From assembly GCA_000934455.1 (NCBI GenBank), contig KN886704.1, positions 35,994-99,993 on the forward strand: a DNA stretch of 64,000 nucleotides, written 5' to 3'. The notes below the pieces were generated by a model, which had not been told where the DNA came from, searched no databases, and saw only the letters and a list, made by a program, of their open reading frames with translations. Positions 14,201-24,571 of this stretch are shown here, piece after piece; the stretch's first letter is position 1; every line of letters begins with the position of its first letter. This DNA is from Apostichopus parvimensis (taxonomy: Eukaryota; Echinodermata; Holothuroidea; Aspidochirotida; Stichopodidae). The translations under genes were made by a program, and so were the position numbers.

Positions 14201-17200
14201 GGCATTTTAGTAGAAGAGGAAGTTCTTGAAAATGTTCTTCAGTCTGTAGTTCATATGCAATATACAAAGAAAGTAAGGTTTTATCATAAACTTTTCTGTG
14301 AATGGTACGCCGCTCACTACATCGCAAGTGTTCTTTCTGAAACAAACAACATTTCAAATTCTGACAGAGAGTATGAAGATATGAACAAATTACTCAGTAA
14401 CATGGATCCATTTGACCTCCAATATGTTTATCGGTTTGCCTGCGGACTCAACAAATCCGCTTCAGACAAAATTATTAGATATTTGCAGAAAAGGGTGAAA
14501 GATCAAAGGTTTGCCGCATTGTGCTTTTTGGAACAAGTTGAACAGACCGACGACATTACTGACGCCATCAAACAGATGGTCTCAAAACCAGTTAAGATAA
14601 GCGCTGACGACAGCAACCTACTACAGAGGTCCACTTTACAAATATTGGAATTCGCTACGAAGATACAGGTGAATATAGGCTGACATGAAATATTTAGGAC
14701 AGATGAAATTTCTCCAACTCAGATATAAATTTATAATGTTTGACACTAATTAGCGATAAATTTAATTTATTTTGACAAATAAATGAGGAAACTTTACAGG
14801 TAGGTTGTACCCTTCCAACTCTTTATAAACAAAAGAGTTTGATGAGTTATACTGGAAGTGAAATTTCGTTCAAGCTTACTAGCCTTTAGTTCTGCGTCAA
14901 AATATGAGTATCTTACGAAAATAATTCAAATTCCATGTATTTGTTTTTCTATGGATTGCTTCTTTGTTCTTCAACATTACTATCATATGGAATAGGGCAT
15001 TTCGTGACAAAGAGAAATTATATTGGTCATATGAAATGTAGTATCTAAATAGTATATGGATAAAACCTGGAAACCTATATCAAACTATAACTCGAAGTTC
15101 TAATAACTTTACATAAAATATTAGATTTATTTGCAAACCCTTCTTTGTATATTCAGATTGGTCTAACATTTTATCACTACAAATATCTTTCTAGTTTTAG
15201 GGAGCATTCTTATATGTCTTCAGCTTTCTGACAAGAACGACATACTATTTATAACCTGACTAACTTTTGCTAACAACGTAATGTACTAATGTCATGATGT
15301 ATTATATTTCTTTCAAGAAATATAATATTTTCGTAGGAGGATGCAATGAATTAACTTGTTTCAGAAGTAGCATGTACACCAGACAACATTCGTTTAATAT
15401 ACAATACCATCTTTATAACAGGTACCCATATCTTGCATACACCTTCATAAATCTTGTGACCAGTTCGATAAAGCCAGCTTCGTACTCAAATCAGGTATCA
15501 TGTTACCAAAGCTGTTGACTGTTGAAAAGATACTCATCGAAATAGCGGAGATTGGTAGAGAACCGAGGACATTAGGAAAAGACGAACTTACACAAATATT
15601 TTCCATTGGGATGGATTCTCAACAGTTAAAAGAGCTATCGTGAGTATTGCTGTTAAACCTGACAATTTTTAATATTTATTGAGTGAATGGAAGACGCCTT
15701 AAATGGCTCTGAATATTTTGTTTTGCTTGTAAACAAGTAAGGTATTTGGAAATATATATATATTTTTCTACCTGGAAGAAGATGTAATTTATTCAAACCA
15801 AACGCTTTTCGTGGGTAGGTATATTATTGTGATACCATTATCACATGTTCTCCAAGATCTGGTATGGGCAGACACTTAACACACAGTCGATAATAAATAG
15901 GACCAATGGAACATGTTGCCATTCGCATGGTTACATACGACATGAAACCGATGTCATTGACGTAGTTACATCATGATATGTTCGTGTCAGTGATTACTGG
16001 AAGAATTCTGTGTAAATATTATTATTTGCATTCATCTGTCACAACAAATGTTTAAGTTGTTATGTTAATCTAATACTGATATAGGACGTTCCATGTTTCT
16101 TCTCTTTTCGTACTTGCTTTTTAAAGATTTGACGGATGCCTGCTACCTATTCCATTTCCCGTGGATACTATACCTGCACATATGAAGTCTAAGGAAGTCA
16201 AAGGTGATATTTCGTTATTATGAGAACAAATGTCTCAAAGATATATATACCTCAGAGAGTCCCGAAGCTAAATGAACTTAACATCACTTTTATCAGACTG
16301 TTCGAACATTGTCAAAGGAAATTGTTTAAAATGGCTGATATTTTCAGATTTGAAAATATATCTCCAAGAACTATGAATTTTACGTATTAGTTCATAATGC
16401 ATAGCTAACTATGTATGTATTACGTGTAAATGTTGATATGAAGATGTTATTAAGTATGAGTAATATGTGATCCTCAATTCATTTCAAATGCACAAACGAA
16501 CAAACATAGTAACAACTGTAAGAGCATTGGTAACATCCGCAACGCAAAAGGGAGTAAAACAAATTTATGAGCAGTCAGAATTCAATAATACTCCGAGCTG
16601 ATGTTTACTTTACATTATTTACACTCTCATACATAAAACATTGGTTAGCAGGAGGAAAATTTACTGCAGTAAATGGTAGAACTTTCATATAAAAGAGTAC
16701 ATAGTAAAATAAAATATTTTAGAACCACTGTAAATGCATTTTGTCTAAGTTACAGATATAATCAGATTATCTTGCATTTTACAAATTACACAGATGATTG
16801 CAGCAATGTACTGTGTAATGTCATCGTTAATTGCACTTTAGGTCAGAAGCTAATTAAAGTGCGCACTGTCCCAAGTATATTTGTCTTCTGTATGTTAGCA
16901 ATTACAGTGACGGATGCTTTTTATTATACTTAGTTTCGAAAAGAAACAAAATAACGTAAAAGTTTGTATAAACAAGTTTCAGAAAAATTTCTTTCCAAGT
17001 TGAACTCCCAGTTGCCCTTTTGCCACCATGTGTCTACTTTCCATGCAATATATTTGTACAATTATAAGTAAACATATCTCGTAGATTGCGTTATAATAAA
17101 TCCTAAGTGAGCCCGTGTATATATTATCTTAGAACCTGAGGTATGTATTTAATTTGAGAGCCGGAAGAACGGAGGACGATTGTTCTAAGAAGTAACTGTT

Positions 17201-20200
17201 GACGGATATGTGAGAGAAAGAGAATGCATTGCAATTGCGATTCAAAACGCAAAGTTAATCACTACATGACTATGTTTGCCTTAATATTATTTCGTAGCAA
17301 ACCCCCTAATATTCTTTGATAAAGAAACATTGGGAATCAACTGATCTTTAGTATTACGGGAGTTGTGGTGTTTACTCCAAATATTGTTTGAAATCTACGG
17401 TTTTAAAGGTTTTATTATATTTCATGTATATATGTTTTCCTCCTTTATTAGTGACGTGGCGCCGCTACGGCTATCGTCTGAATCTTCATTCTGGGGATTG
17501 GAAGGTGAGTTCTTTCAGTTGATGTTTCCTTCACGCTAGTGTAAGAACTTAGTGAAAGTTAGTTGTTACCTTAAGGTTGAAAACATAGAGGTTAACTATC
17601 GGATAAGTGGAAAGTATTAAGAAAATTCACTATATAAAAAGGGTAAATGGAAAAAGGTGCGTCTAAAATGTAGGCATTTTGAGAGATAAAATATAAATAA
17701 TATTTAATAAATAAATATTTCACAACATGAACTATGGTTTTCAATGTAAAGAATCCGACATAGTTAAGAAATATATCGACAATGCTTCGATGATTTCTTT
17801 TCAGGCTTAGCTTTGCTTGGCATAGTAACATGTATCTTTTAGACATGTATGAATCAGTCCTTGAAAATAATAAATGGAAAAAATGCTTTCTAAATATACA
17901 TAGCTTGTTCCAATATTTTGTCAAAAAAGTACATAGTCCTTATTCCTGTGGTTATTAACTACCCAACAACATATATAGTTAGTGATTGTTTTTTTTGTGC
18001 TTTGAATGCAATGCATAATCTTCTTTTACGCCGTGTAAACTTTCGCAACGCTGTTCACTTGTTTCATACAAAGCTTGTTCTATGGACAAAAATATCACTA
18101 CCATGTTTCTTTTTCTCTGTCTACACAAGGTTGATGATCCCAGTACTGTTTCAAGACTATGTTCCGAAATGATCGAAATCAGAAACGAACACAGCCATCT
18201 GCTACAGAAATGTACCATTGAATTATTACACAATGCCTCGAAATGTAACGTAAGTGTGATGCGATAAGTGTGATGCGAAGTGTATTAATATTCACAAATG
18301 ATATTTGCAACTATTATCCTCAACTTGGTTGTTTAGCAAACTTACTTGCATCTTATTTTGAGGATATTGGAGATAGAAAAGGACAAATTAGGCATCAGGG
18401 CAACTGGGATGACAATGCCTTGTTTTCATTTTTCCTTATTAACTGTCTAAAAGCACTCTAATAAAGGCTTGCCTTTTGATCACAATCTACATTCAGTAAA
18501 CAGACGTCAGGCTGTTTAGGATATAATATGAATTAAACGACCAAAATTATATGTTCTGTACGGACCGATTGGTCGAGCTAAGAAGACATCAAGAAATATA
18601 CCTAATGCAGTACAATATTTTGCAATGAAACCATTTTGCTAATTCATAGCAATAATCAATACTGTATCTAAAATGATGTTATTGAGTATTTATGTTGTTT
18701 AAAATAGGAGTATGTAATATTAAAATCATTAACCAGTACATCCATCTCTTTATTACCTTGCAGATTTCCATTTCCGACCTTTGGCTTATCAATTCCTTTA
18801 GAAAAACTGATGGTGGTTACATAATCCTTCGTTCAAAGCTTCGCCTTGCGTGCCCCTCATCTGTAGAAAAGTTATGGATACAAGACGACAAAAGCGAGAT
18901 AACAGAAACCAACTGTCTTGAAATAATGAAGTTTGTACAACAATCAAAGCAAATTAAAGAACTAGTGTAAGTAAACGATGATTGATGTTTTGCATTTAGC
19001 ACTTGATTAACTATTTTAGAATAAAAAGCCAATACAGTTTAAAACATCGATACTATGGACAGTTCAACAGCAATAATCAGTACCCATTTTGTAACTCACC
19101 AATTGTGGATCATTCATGATTGTAGAGGGAACAGTGATACCAATTTCTTGAGGAATTAGTGTCGTGAAGATTTCACACCATTAACTTAGCTTCATTTTCA
19201 GTTTCGGACCGTGTGAAAATGATACAGAGATAAATAGTTATATTTATCGAAGATTTGAAATTATTTGCTACATTACTAGTTGTTTCTTTTAATCACGCAG
19301 GTTTTACCGATGCTTAGTGCCTCGTTTTATTTCTCCGGAGTCCATTCCAACAACGATGAAATCTGGAAATAAGAAAGGTAAGAAACCCAAAAGGTGGCTA
19401 TGCCAATTCGACCTGATTAGCTTTGTTTTTTATGGTTACCGAACATATATTCTTAGGTTGTATGTTTTTATTTTAATTATCTATGAAGAAGGTTACCATT
19501 TAGCATAATTCACATAATCATATAAGGTACGACCGTCTATTTGAAATATATATATATATATATATCTTTATAAGTGGCTTTGATTTATTTGGTTTCTATC
19601 TATGCCACTTACTCACATCTAGCGATTTACTTTCTTTGTGTTACATTTTGTATTTTTCATTCGAATTCGTATTGCTGACGAAGGCACTTGTTAAATATAA
19701 CACAATAATGAAATATTTCCTTTGTTTGTTTCATCTTCTTAATTGTAGTGAGTTGGAATCCAAAGCAACAATACTATAATCTCAACGTCAATTCCGGTAG
19801 ATGGTTTGTACGTATATGAGTATATTTAAGTGTTTCCGTGACAGATCTATTTGTAAATATACAACACATTGTAAATCGAAATTTCGTCTAGACATTATTT
19901 GGGTTGCTAATATTATAATAGAATTAGAGTCATGTATCTGTACCTCTCCTAAAGTTTGTCCCTACTATCATAATTTTCTTACCAAAGTGGGCAATGGTTT
20001 TCCATAGAATCATTATTTCTAATAAATAGAATTGTAAGGTAATTTATTAATTAAACCGTTAGTTCCATGTTGTAAACATATTTTTTTAGATTATTTAGGT
20101 CACATTTTTAAGATTCAGCCTATTCAACACCCTTCAACTTCTCCTTACTACCATCGAGTTTTAAAATTTTGCAATTTCGGACGTTTGCAACTCTGTTAGG

Positions 20201-20488
20201 ATTGGTCTGAAAAGTTACCTTATTTTACAAGGCTTACAATCAACGCAAGACTGTTATATCTTTTAACGAGACTTGCAAATAAGTTTACTTAATAAAATCA
20301 TCCAAAACTACCTTTGAGTTAATCAAGTTAATTTTAACATGTGGAATAATATGTTCTTAACTGCAATACTACAGTTAACTGTTAAATTGAAAAATTGAAA
20401 AACTTGTTACTGAATTTGCCTTTTACAGAACCAACGGAGCGCGAAGGAGATGACAGATGAAGAATATGCTGATTTCACAAGTCGTTAA
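8195..20488 (+). CDS. Transmembrane Ig-NACHT-LRR receptor (whole gene, 16 coding exons)
   Basis: Hand-spliced gene. Coding exons: 8195-8243, 8570-8893, 10102-10746, 11251-11589, 12197-12304, 12453-12499, 12715-12742, 13146-14668, 15422-15639, 16127-16203, 17452-17504, 18130-18249, 18764-18966, 19301-19377, 19749-19807, 20429-20488. Every intron is GT-AG and all phases match. The sum is 3930 nt, giving 1309 residues with no internal stop. Order of parts: signal peptide (1-17), four Ig-like domains (about 20-450), one membrane helix (464-487), a basic linker, NACHT (about 514-985), two tandem LRR-like modules (984-1137 and 1138-1290), and an acidic tail with one tyrosine. From family knowledge, NACHT-LRR proteins are ATP-driven oligomerising immune sensors and Ig ectodomains bind ligands. 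I infer a surface receptor with a cytosolic NACHT-LRR signalling body. No death, CARD, TIR or Pyrin domain is visible. Exon boundaries are predictions, and the start of exon 3 could be 10126. Confidence 0.85.
8284..8305. repeat. CA dinucleotide microsatellite
   Basis: About eleven CA/AC units inside intron 1 of the Ig-NACHT gene. Likely length-polymorphic. No other role is apparent. Confidence 0.9.
8570..8893 (+). CDS. Exon 2: Ig-like domain 1 (second Cys missing)
   Basis: A symmetric 1-1 phase exon of 324 nt, typical of Ig domains. The B-strand cysteine is seen in GTVQCAFEEG and the core tryptophan in GIQWYD. A DVYPNGSLIINNVT block marks strands D and E. Where the F-strand cysteine is expected (normally D-x-G-x-Y-x-C) the sequence reads ERIFSVSIAAS, with valine instead of cysteine, so the canonical disulphide cannot form in this domain. 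Two N-glycosylation sequons (NGS, NVT) are present. The exon follows the signal-peptide exon directly. Confidence 0.82.
10102..10746 (+). CDS. Exon 3: Ig-like domains 2 and 3
   Basis: One phase 1-1 exon encodes two domains. Domain 2 has SSINCVVDN, the core Trp in SLAWYQR, and the closing Cys in LSVFVCKVED. Domain 3 has MTLSCNDG, the Trp in VVIWKRS, and a canonical closing motif WHHAGLYICLSSD. Sequons include NVS, NVT, NQT and NGS. Two in-frame acceptors compete. One is after 10101. The other is after 10125, behind the stronger pyrimidine tract ctctcccgttcccag. The second would shorten the protein by eight residues without changing phase. The donor is GTGAGT. Confidence 0.85.
11251..11589 (+). 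CDS. Exon 4: Ig-like domain 4, membrane-proximal
   Basis: A 339-nt exon with phases 1-1. The core is GNITCSVLG, then ELMWKSQ, then EISLECLVVG, giving the Cys-Trp-Cys pattern of a C- or I-set domain. An extra cysteine pair (GCTLPQSC) precedes the domain. The acceptor is ccccgtgcag and the donor GTTAGT. It is joined directly to the membrane-helix exon, so this is the domain nearest the membrane. Confidence 0.82.
12197..12304 (+). CDS. Exon 5: transmembrane helix
   Basis: The 36-codon exon encodes an acidic and serine-rich stalk (EESSDSKKEVP), then 24 strongly hydrophobic residues (464-487) that start TVVLIVTILAPVII. It ends at phase 1 with FK. The next exon begins with the basic stretch VVRRKPRKQEG, which fits a stop-transfer signal and a type I (outside-to-inside) orientation. 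This is the only clear membrane span besides the signal peptide. Confidence 0.88.
12453..12742 (+). CDS. Exons 6 and 7: short cytoplasmic linker
   Basis: Exon 6 (12453-12499) encodes VVRRKPRKQEGHNAEE and ends at phase 0. Exon 7 (12715-12742) encodes AAPMFNLQN and ends at phase 1. Together they give about 25 residues between the membrane and the NACHT exon. The micro-exon structure would allow alternative linkers. No adaptor-binding domain such as CARD or Pyrin lies here. Exon 7, at only 28 nt, is the least certain exon, but it is needed to move the phase from 0 to 1. Confidence 0.68.
13146..14668 (+). CDS. Exon 8: NACHT ATPase domain and helical segment
   Basis: A large 1523-nt exon. Visible NACHT hallmarks (protein numbering): Walker A GEPGYGKS at 592-599; the LLIFLRLRQL strand after it; Walker B LFVLLDGYDE with Asp673, Asp676 and Glu677; sensor 1 LTTR at 704-707; the CQVP helical-domain proline at 765-768; a winged-helix-type motif YHKLFCEWYAAHYIA near 893-907; then QYVYRFACGLN. 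These are standard for metazoan NLRs, where the domain binds ATP and drives oligomerisation. All catalytic residues are present. The last 38 residues match exon 12 and begin the first C-terminal repeat module. The exon ends at phase 0 (CAG then GTGAAT), 15 nt before an in-frame stop in the intron. Confidence 0.93.
15422..17504 (+). CDS. Exons 9-11: first LRR-like module
   Basis: Exon 9 (15422-15639, phase 0 to 2) begins VPISCIHLHKSCDQ and ends DSQQLKELS. Exon 10 (16127-16203, phase 2 to 1) has FDGCLLPIPFPVDTIPAHMK. Exon 11 (17452-17504, phase 1 to 0) has VTWRRYGYRLNLHSGDWK. Each matches its counterpart in exons 13, 14 and 15 in sequence, order and phase. The periodic leucines and the position after NACHT suggest a leucine-rich-repeat-type sensor region, though the repeats are divergent. 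The exon 9 acceptor (ataacag, ending 15421) was chosen because it is in phase 0 and extends homology to exon 13 over its full length. Confidence 0.78.
18130..19807 (+). CDS. Exons 12-15: second LRR-like module
   Basis: Exon 12 (18130-18249, phase 0-0) has SHLLQKCTIELLHNASK, matching NLLQRSTLQILEFATK at the end of the NACHT exon. Exon 13 (18764-18966) has ISISDLWLINSF and ends QSKQIKELV. Exon 14 (19301-19377) is 77 nt, exactly the length of exon 10, and has CLVPRFISPESIPTTMKS. Exon 15 (19749-19807) has VSWNPKQQYYNLNVNSGRWF. Phases 0-0, 0-2, 2-1 and 1-0 copy those of the first module, so four exons were duplicated as a block. The exon 15 donor (GTACGT at 19808) is the weakest site and was chosen by alignment to exon 11. 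Confidence 0.76.
20429..20488 (+). CDS. Exon 16: acidic C-terminal tail with tyrosine
   Basis: The terminal exon encodes NQRSAKEMTDEEYADFTSR and then TAA. The acceptor ccttttacag is strong, and phase 0 agrees with exon 15. EEYADF has acidic residues before a tyrosine and a hydrophobic residue at +3. This resembles SH2-docking or kinase-target tyrosines, but it is a single motif and not a full ITAM. Confidence 0.72.
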   Translation, partial: NQRSAKEMTDEEYADFTSR

Positions 20489-20685
20489 TAGTTTTGTTTT
20501 CCAATAACACATTATTTGAGCAGAGTTTAGACGTACGAACTGTTAAATGTACCAATCATGGTATCGTGTTTACTGTCTTGATGCTAGGCACAACAATCCT
20601 TACAGATGTCAAAAAATTGTGTTAAAATACCTCTCATATTGCTGATTGAATTTATGGAAATTTATGGCAGCAGAGTAAGTGTGTT

Positions 20686-20691
20686 ATTAAA
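20686..20691 (+). terminator. Candidate polyadenylation signal
   Basis: ATTAAA lies about 200 bp after the stop codon of the Ig-NACHT gene. A canonical AATAAA occurs further on at 20879-20884. Either could end the transcript. The region is AT-rich, so chance matches are expected. Confidence 0.3.
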
Positions 20692-23109
20692 GAGTATGTG
20701 AGGGCGTCTGTCGAAATAATTGATCAACGTTGCTTTATTAACTCGCACTTTTCAGTATACCGTCACTCTTCGTTTACCATCTTTAGTATGTTTATAGACC
20801 CTTACGCTTCTCACACTTTCAATGAACTAAACTCTATCGTGAGGTTTGAGCCTCGTTCGCCACAGATCTGAGCAAGCCAATAAAAGGACGTAAAACTGAG
20901 TGGTTTAAGATGCCATGACCATAATCCATTTATATAGTTCAGCCACTGGGTTTGCTTAATTTCTGCTTCTTCTCGTTTCCATTATGCTGTGATAAGTATT
21001 AGTCGAAATTAGTAAGTTCAAATGGCGATGAAAGAAATTGTGTTCTTTAACCTAATTTTTTTTCTCTTTTCATAATTCAACGTTGAGGATTCATTGACTC
21101 CTTATCACCCAGACCCTTATCATGTACAAGCTAAAAGATCCGTATAATCAGGCTGGTCGGTCAATGTGACTTTTACAAATTTCTTAGATTGAAGCATATT
21201 TCATTTCTTGTTAGTTAAGTAAGTGGCGACTCATGTAGGGTTCCCTCAATATAGAATGTTCAGAATAAGATAGTTAAATACTTGAGGCGGTATATTAATA
21301 ACAAAGAAGAGCAGTAGTTTCACATTTTACAACTGCATAGCTGATCAAGAGTCAGTAAAAAGCAGACTGTTGTAACCGTCATTTTCCTATGATGTTACCA
21401 GGACCAGGTATTGAACAAGAAGCGAAACTAAATTGAAAGGACAACGCTTGTAGTACAAAACTTGAAATCACCAATGTCTGACGTGAACATTGATAGTAGT
21501 AGAAATATTGCTATTTTATCTAGTTTACCTTACTAGAGAGCTACATGTTCTTATTTTGTCTATAAAACTATTTGGGGTATTTAAAAGCTATTCTAATGAC
21601 TTGGTGTTAACTGTTAAAACATGATACTCTCATTTGTGAAATTTAAGGATTTTCCGTCAAAATTAATTGATGTACTGTGACACATACATTATTTATCATT
21701 CAGGATACTTTCAGCCGTCATTAGGATTAGCATCTTTGCATTAAAATGTACTTTTAGTTTGTTCAGAAAGTATAAAACCAAACAAAATTTCAATTAGAAA
21801 CTACTTGATGATATAACACCACCTAACTTGAGCTTCAGATCATAATTAACAAAAGGATTGTACTACAGTAGTGCGTATTCCACGAACTTTTTTCTCACCT
21901 CTAAATTCTGACAGTCAAGTTGTTATGCCTATAGGAACTAGAATCTCAAAAACATGAATGTTTATTGGAGTTTCAAGAATATTTCGGAAATAAAAGTGGA
22001 GGGTACGACTCGCACCGAAACAAATTTTCTCTTCTATTAATTAACTGACTATATAAATCTCTTTTGCAATAATAACTGTTTGTTCACACGTATTCATCTA
22101 CTCTGTCATTCAAAGTCCAGTTTGCAATTCTTTATTATTATTGTAGAAAGATAGGAGCAGAAGCACCCACGGTCTGAAACGCAGGAATTATGTATATGGG
22201 TGCACCTTCCAAAATACACTTGACTGAATAGTGCTGTTGATAATTTAATACAGTTAAATCTTACAGTTAGAATTACCAAAACAGCAGGTATGAAGCAATC
22301 ACATATCTGTATAGAGTACATTCCTTAGGGTTCCTTAATGAATTAATAACTTGATAAACGGTTACATTTATTAATTCAAAAAGTTTTTTTCAGATCTTCT
22401 TCCTATATGATCATACGTAACCGATTACTCAAACGATTGTTTAGTTTAAATCAGTAAAACCCCTTTTGTTTTAGACCTTAAAATGGACTCACAAGTAATT
22501 TTTTTTACTGCCCATACATACTTTTTGTTTTGCTGTGTGGTTGCGATTCCTTTAATTGCTTGAGAAATAGAGAAAAAGGAGGGAGGGCGCATGGGAAACT
22601 AGAGATAGCCTAATTGATTTGATACACGATTTTTTATAACATGTCGGCGGTGCCATCTGGTAACGCAACCTAATAAATGCGTGCCATGTAAGTTTACCAA
22701 GAGCTTTGTGTTGTTTGTGTTGAACATTGTACTACGCAATTCCATTCACTGGTCTCAAAAAACGTAATAAGTCCCTCTATCCCTCACCTCCCCTATTAGT
22801 CCGGCTTCCCTTAGTTTATTTTGTTGCCCTCTCATGCTTGTTTGTATAAAGCTATCAACTTCAAACAAACTGCAATAAGAATTAACCTCTGTACTGTATA
22901 CATAACAAGATAGGGTTTCAATTTTACTTTAAAGCTAGACCTGAAGGGTTGGCAAGGCATGTGAATATCATATTTAAATATTTACATTTGGATATCAAAC
23001 GTGAATTATTGATGAGGTACACGATAAGAGCTGTTATATATTTCTACCAGAAAATGGATAGAACGCTAATAGCATAAACATGATCATCCGTGATCACGAT
23101 AGAGCTTAA

Positions 23110-24571
23110 AGAGGTTATGAAATAAAAAAATAATTCTTTATCATCGTATTTTGTACACTCGTAGCTTTCCAATGATACCCAATTTGTGTCAAACGAAGAT
23201 TGCATTCTCGTGGAATAAACGATCAAAAATTCGAGGGTAATAAAAACTTTCTAAAAATTGTTGTATTTACGGTAACGCGGCGTGACGTCAGTCGAGGAAC
23301 TCAGCTCACTTCCGAGACGCTATGTTTACATTCATAAACGTCTGAGAACACACACCATTACACTGTTGCAGTGCTCCGTAGTAATTGAGATTTGGTGTTT
23401 GGAGTTTGTTTTTACGTAAATTTATCTCGTAAATGTTAAAAATGCCGAGCCGATATGTGGTATCAGGTTGCTCCACCACAAGTAAAGACGGATTTCTACT
23501 GCAAGCTTTTCCAAAAGATGACAGAAATCGAAGAATTTGAACACGACTCGCTCAAAACACTACACATACACAACGTTACGAGTGCCTGTAGGCCTATACT
23601 GTTGCCAAATTACTTGTTATGACCATAGCCTAGGCCTCCTTGATACAGCAATTGACGATTTTTTTATGGTTAACTTATATTTCGCACAAATTTTAAAGCC
23701 AGTTGGTTTAAGAACAATCAATACTAGATCTGCAAGTTTTCTTTTGTGGTAAAACTGGCGTTGTGTTGTGATTTTACGTAACAGTTGGATGATACAATTA
23801 CACGGGCTAGCCTAAGTTATACAACGTCTATTGGTTAGGTCTAGACCCCATGTTACTACTACTAGTACTATAGGGTTGCAATGTACAGAATGTCACATTT
23901 TCCTTGCACTGTAAGACACAAAATTCTAGAAGCTTCGCTACGGAGTTAAGTAGCAGGATCATCGACATTCGATAATTTAAATCATATGATGGTCTTAAAA
24001 ACGGTGGTTTTGTTTATGCTCAACCGACCAGTTTCGGTTCAGGGTCGTCCAACCGTTCTGCTCGGGGACTTCGATCGGCAGCGACGCGTCTCGGCCACCG
24101 GGATCGTTTTACAATTCTTCTGCAAGGGGCTCAATTGATAGGGAAAAACACCGATATTATCTTCATCACCCTCGAAAACTATTTCCTCCTCTTCTTCCTC
24201 AAGAAAATAATTTTCGTCAAAGCTTACGAATGTCCTGAGAGATTTCCTCGGAATCGGAAGATTCGGGAGAAGACATTTTCAATTGATGAGAAGAGTGTTG
24301 TGGTTACATGTAGTAAACTGTGTAACGCCGTATCGGTAAACAGCGGGGAGTCGGCTTTGGCTGAAATGGTTCCTCTGATGACGTCAGATGAACTGCGGTG
24401 GGCAGCTTTGCTTTTTTTTACGAGTGGCAGCTCGAGAGGTCTCTGGGGAATACTTTGACAGCGAATTTCTGGCGTTTGAAGCCGTATTTACGGAAAGTTG
24501 TGCATGGATGGTGTTGTAGTAATGTAGATAAACCATTCTAAGACATGAAAATTTTTCATTTCATAACCTCT
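23110..24571. mobile_element. TTAA-flanked DNA transposon, non-autonomous or decayed
   Basis: Terminal inverted repeats AGAGGTTATGAAAT (23110-23123) and its complement (24558-24571) match perfectly over 14 bp, followed by looser similarity. TTAA duplications flank both ends (23106-23109 and 24572-24575). The second copy of the surrounding tandem repeat shows a single TTAA at the equivalent place (about 27684), so the empty site is preserved nearby. The interior contains a THAP-finger start codon and frame, now broken, and two GC-richer patches each holding a TGACGTCA-type motif. TTAA targets are typical of the Kolobok and piggyBac superfamilies. A THAP finger favours Kolobok, but with only remnants left the assignment is inference. 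Confidence 0.8.
23442..23540 (+). pseudogene. THAP zinc-finger fragment of a transposase
   Basis: The frame starts MPSRYVVSGCSTTSKDG and continues to FPKDDRNRRI before a TGA at 23538-23540. MP near the start, the Cys in GCS, and F-P-K-D followed by R-R are THAP signatures. The stop falls where THAP domains carry their conserved tryptophan, so one base change probably converted TGG to TGA. The first zinc cysteine is also replaced by tyrosine. The finger therefore cannot be functional. It lies inside the TTAA element. Confidence 0.6.

Noticed and set aside
15294-15518. Plus-strand frame ending just after the start of exon 9
   Set aside because: It is out of phase with the NACHT exon. The frame starting at 15422 aligns over its whole length with exon 13.
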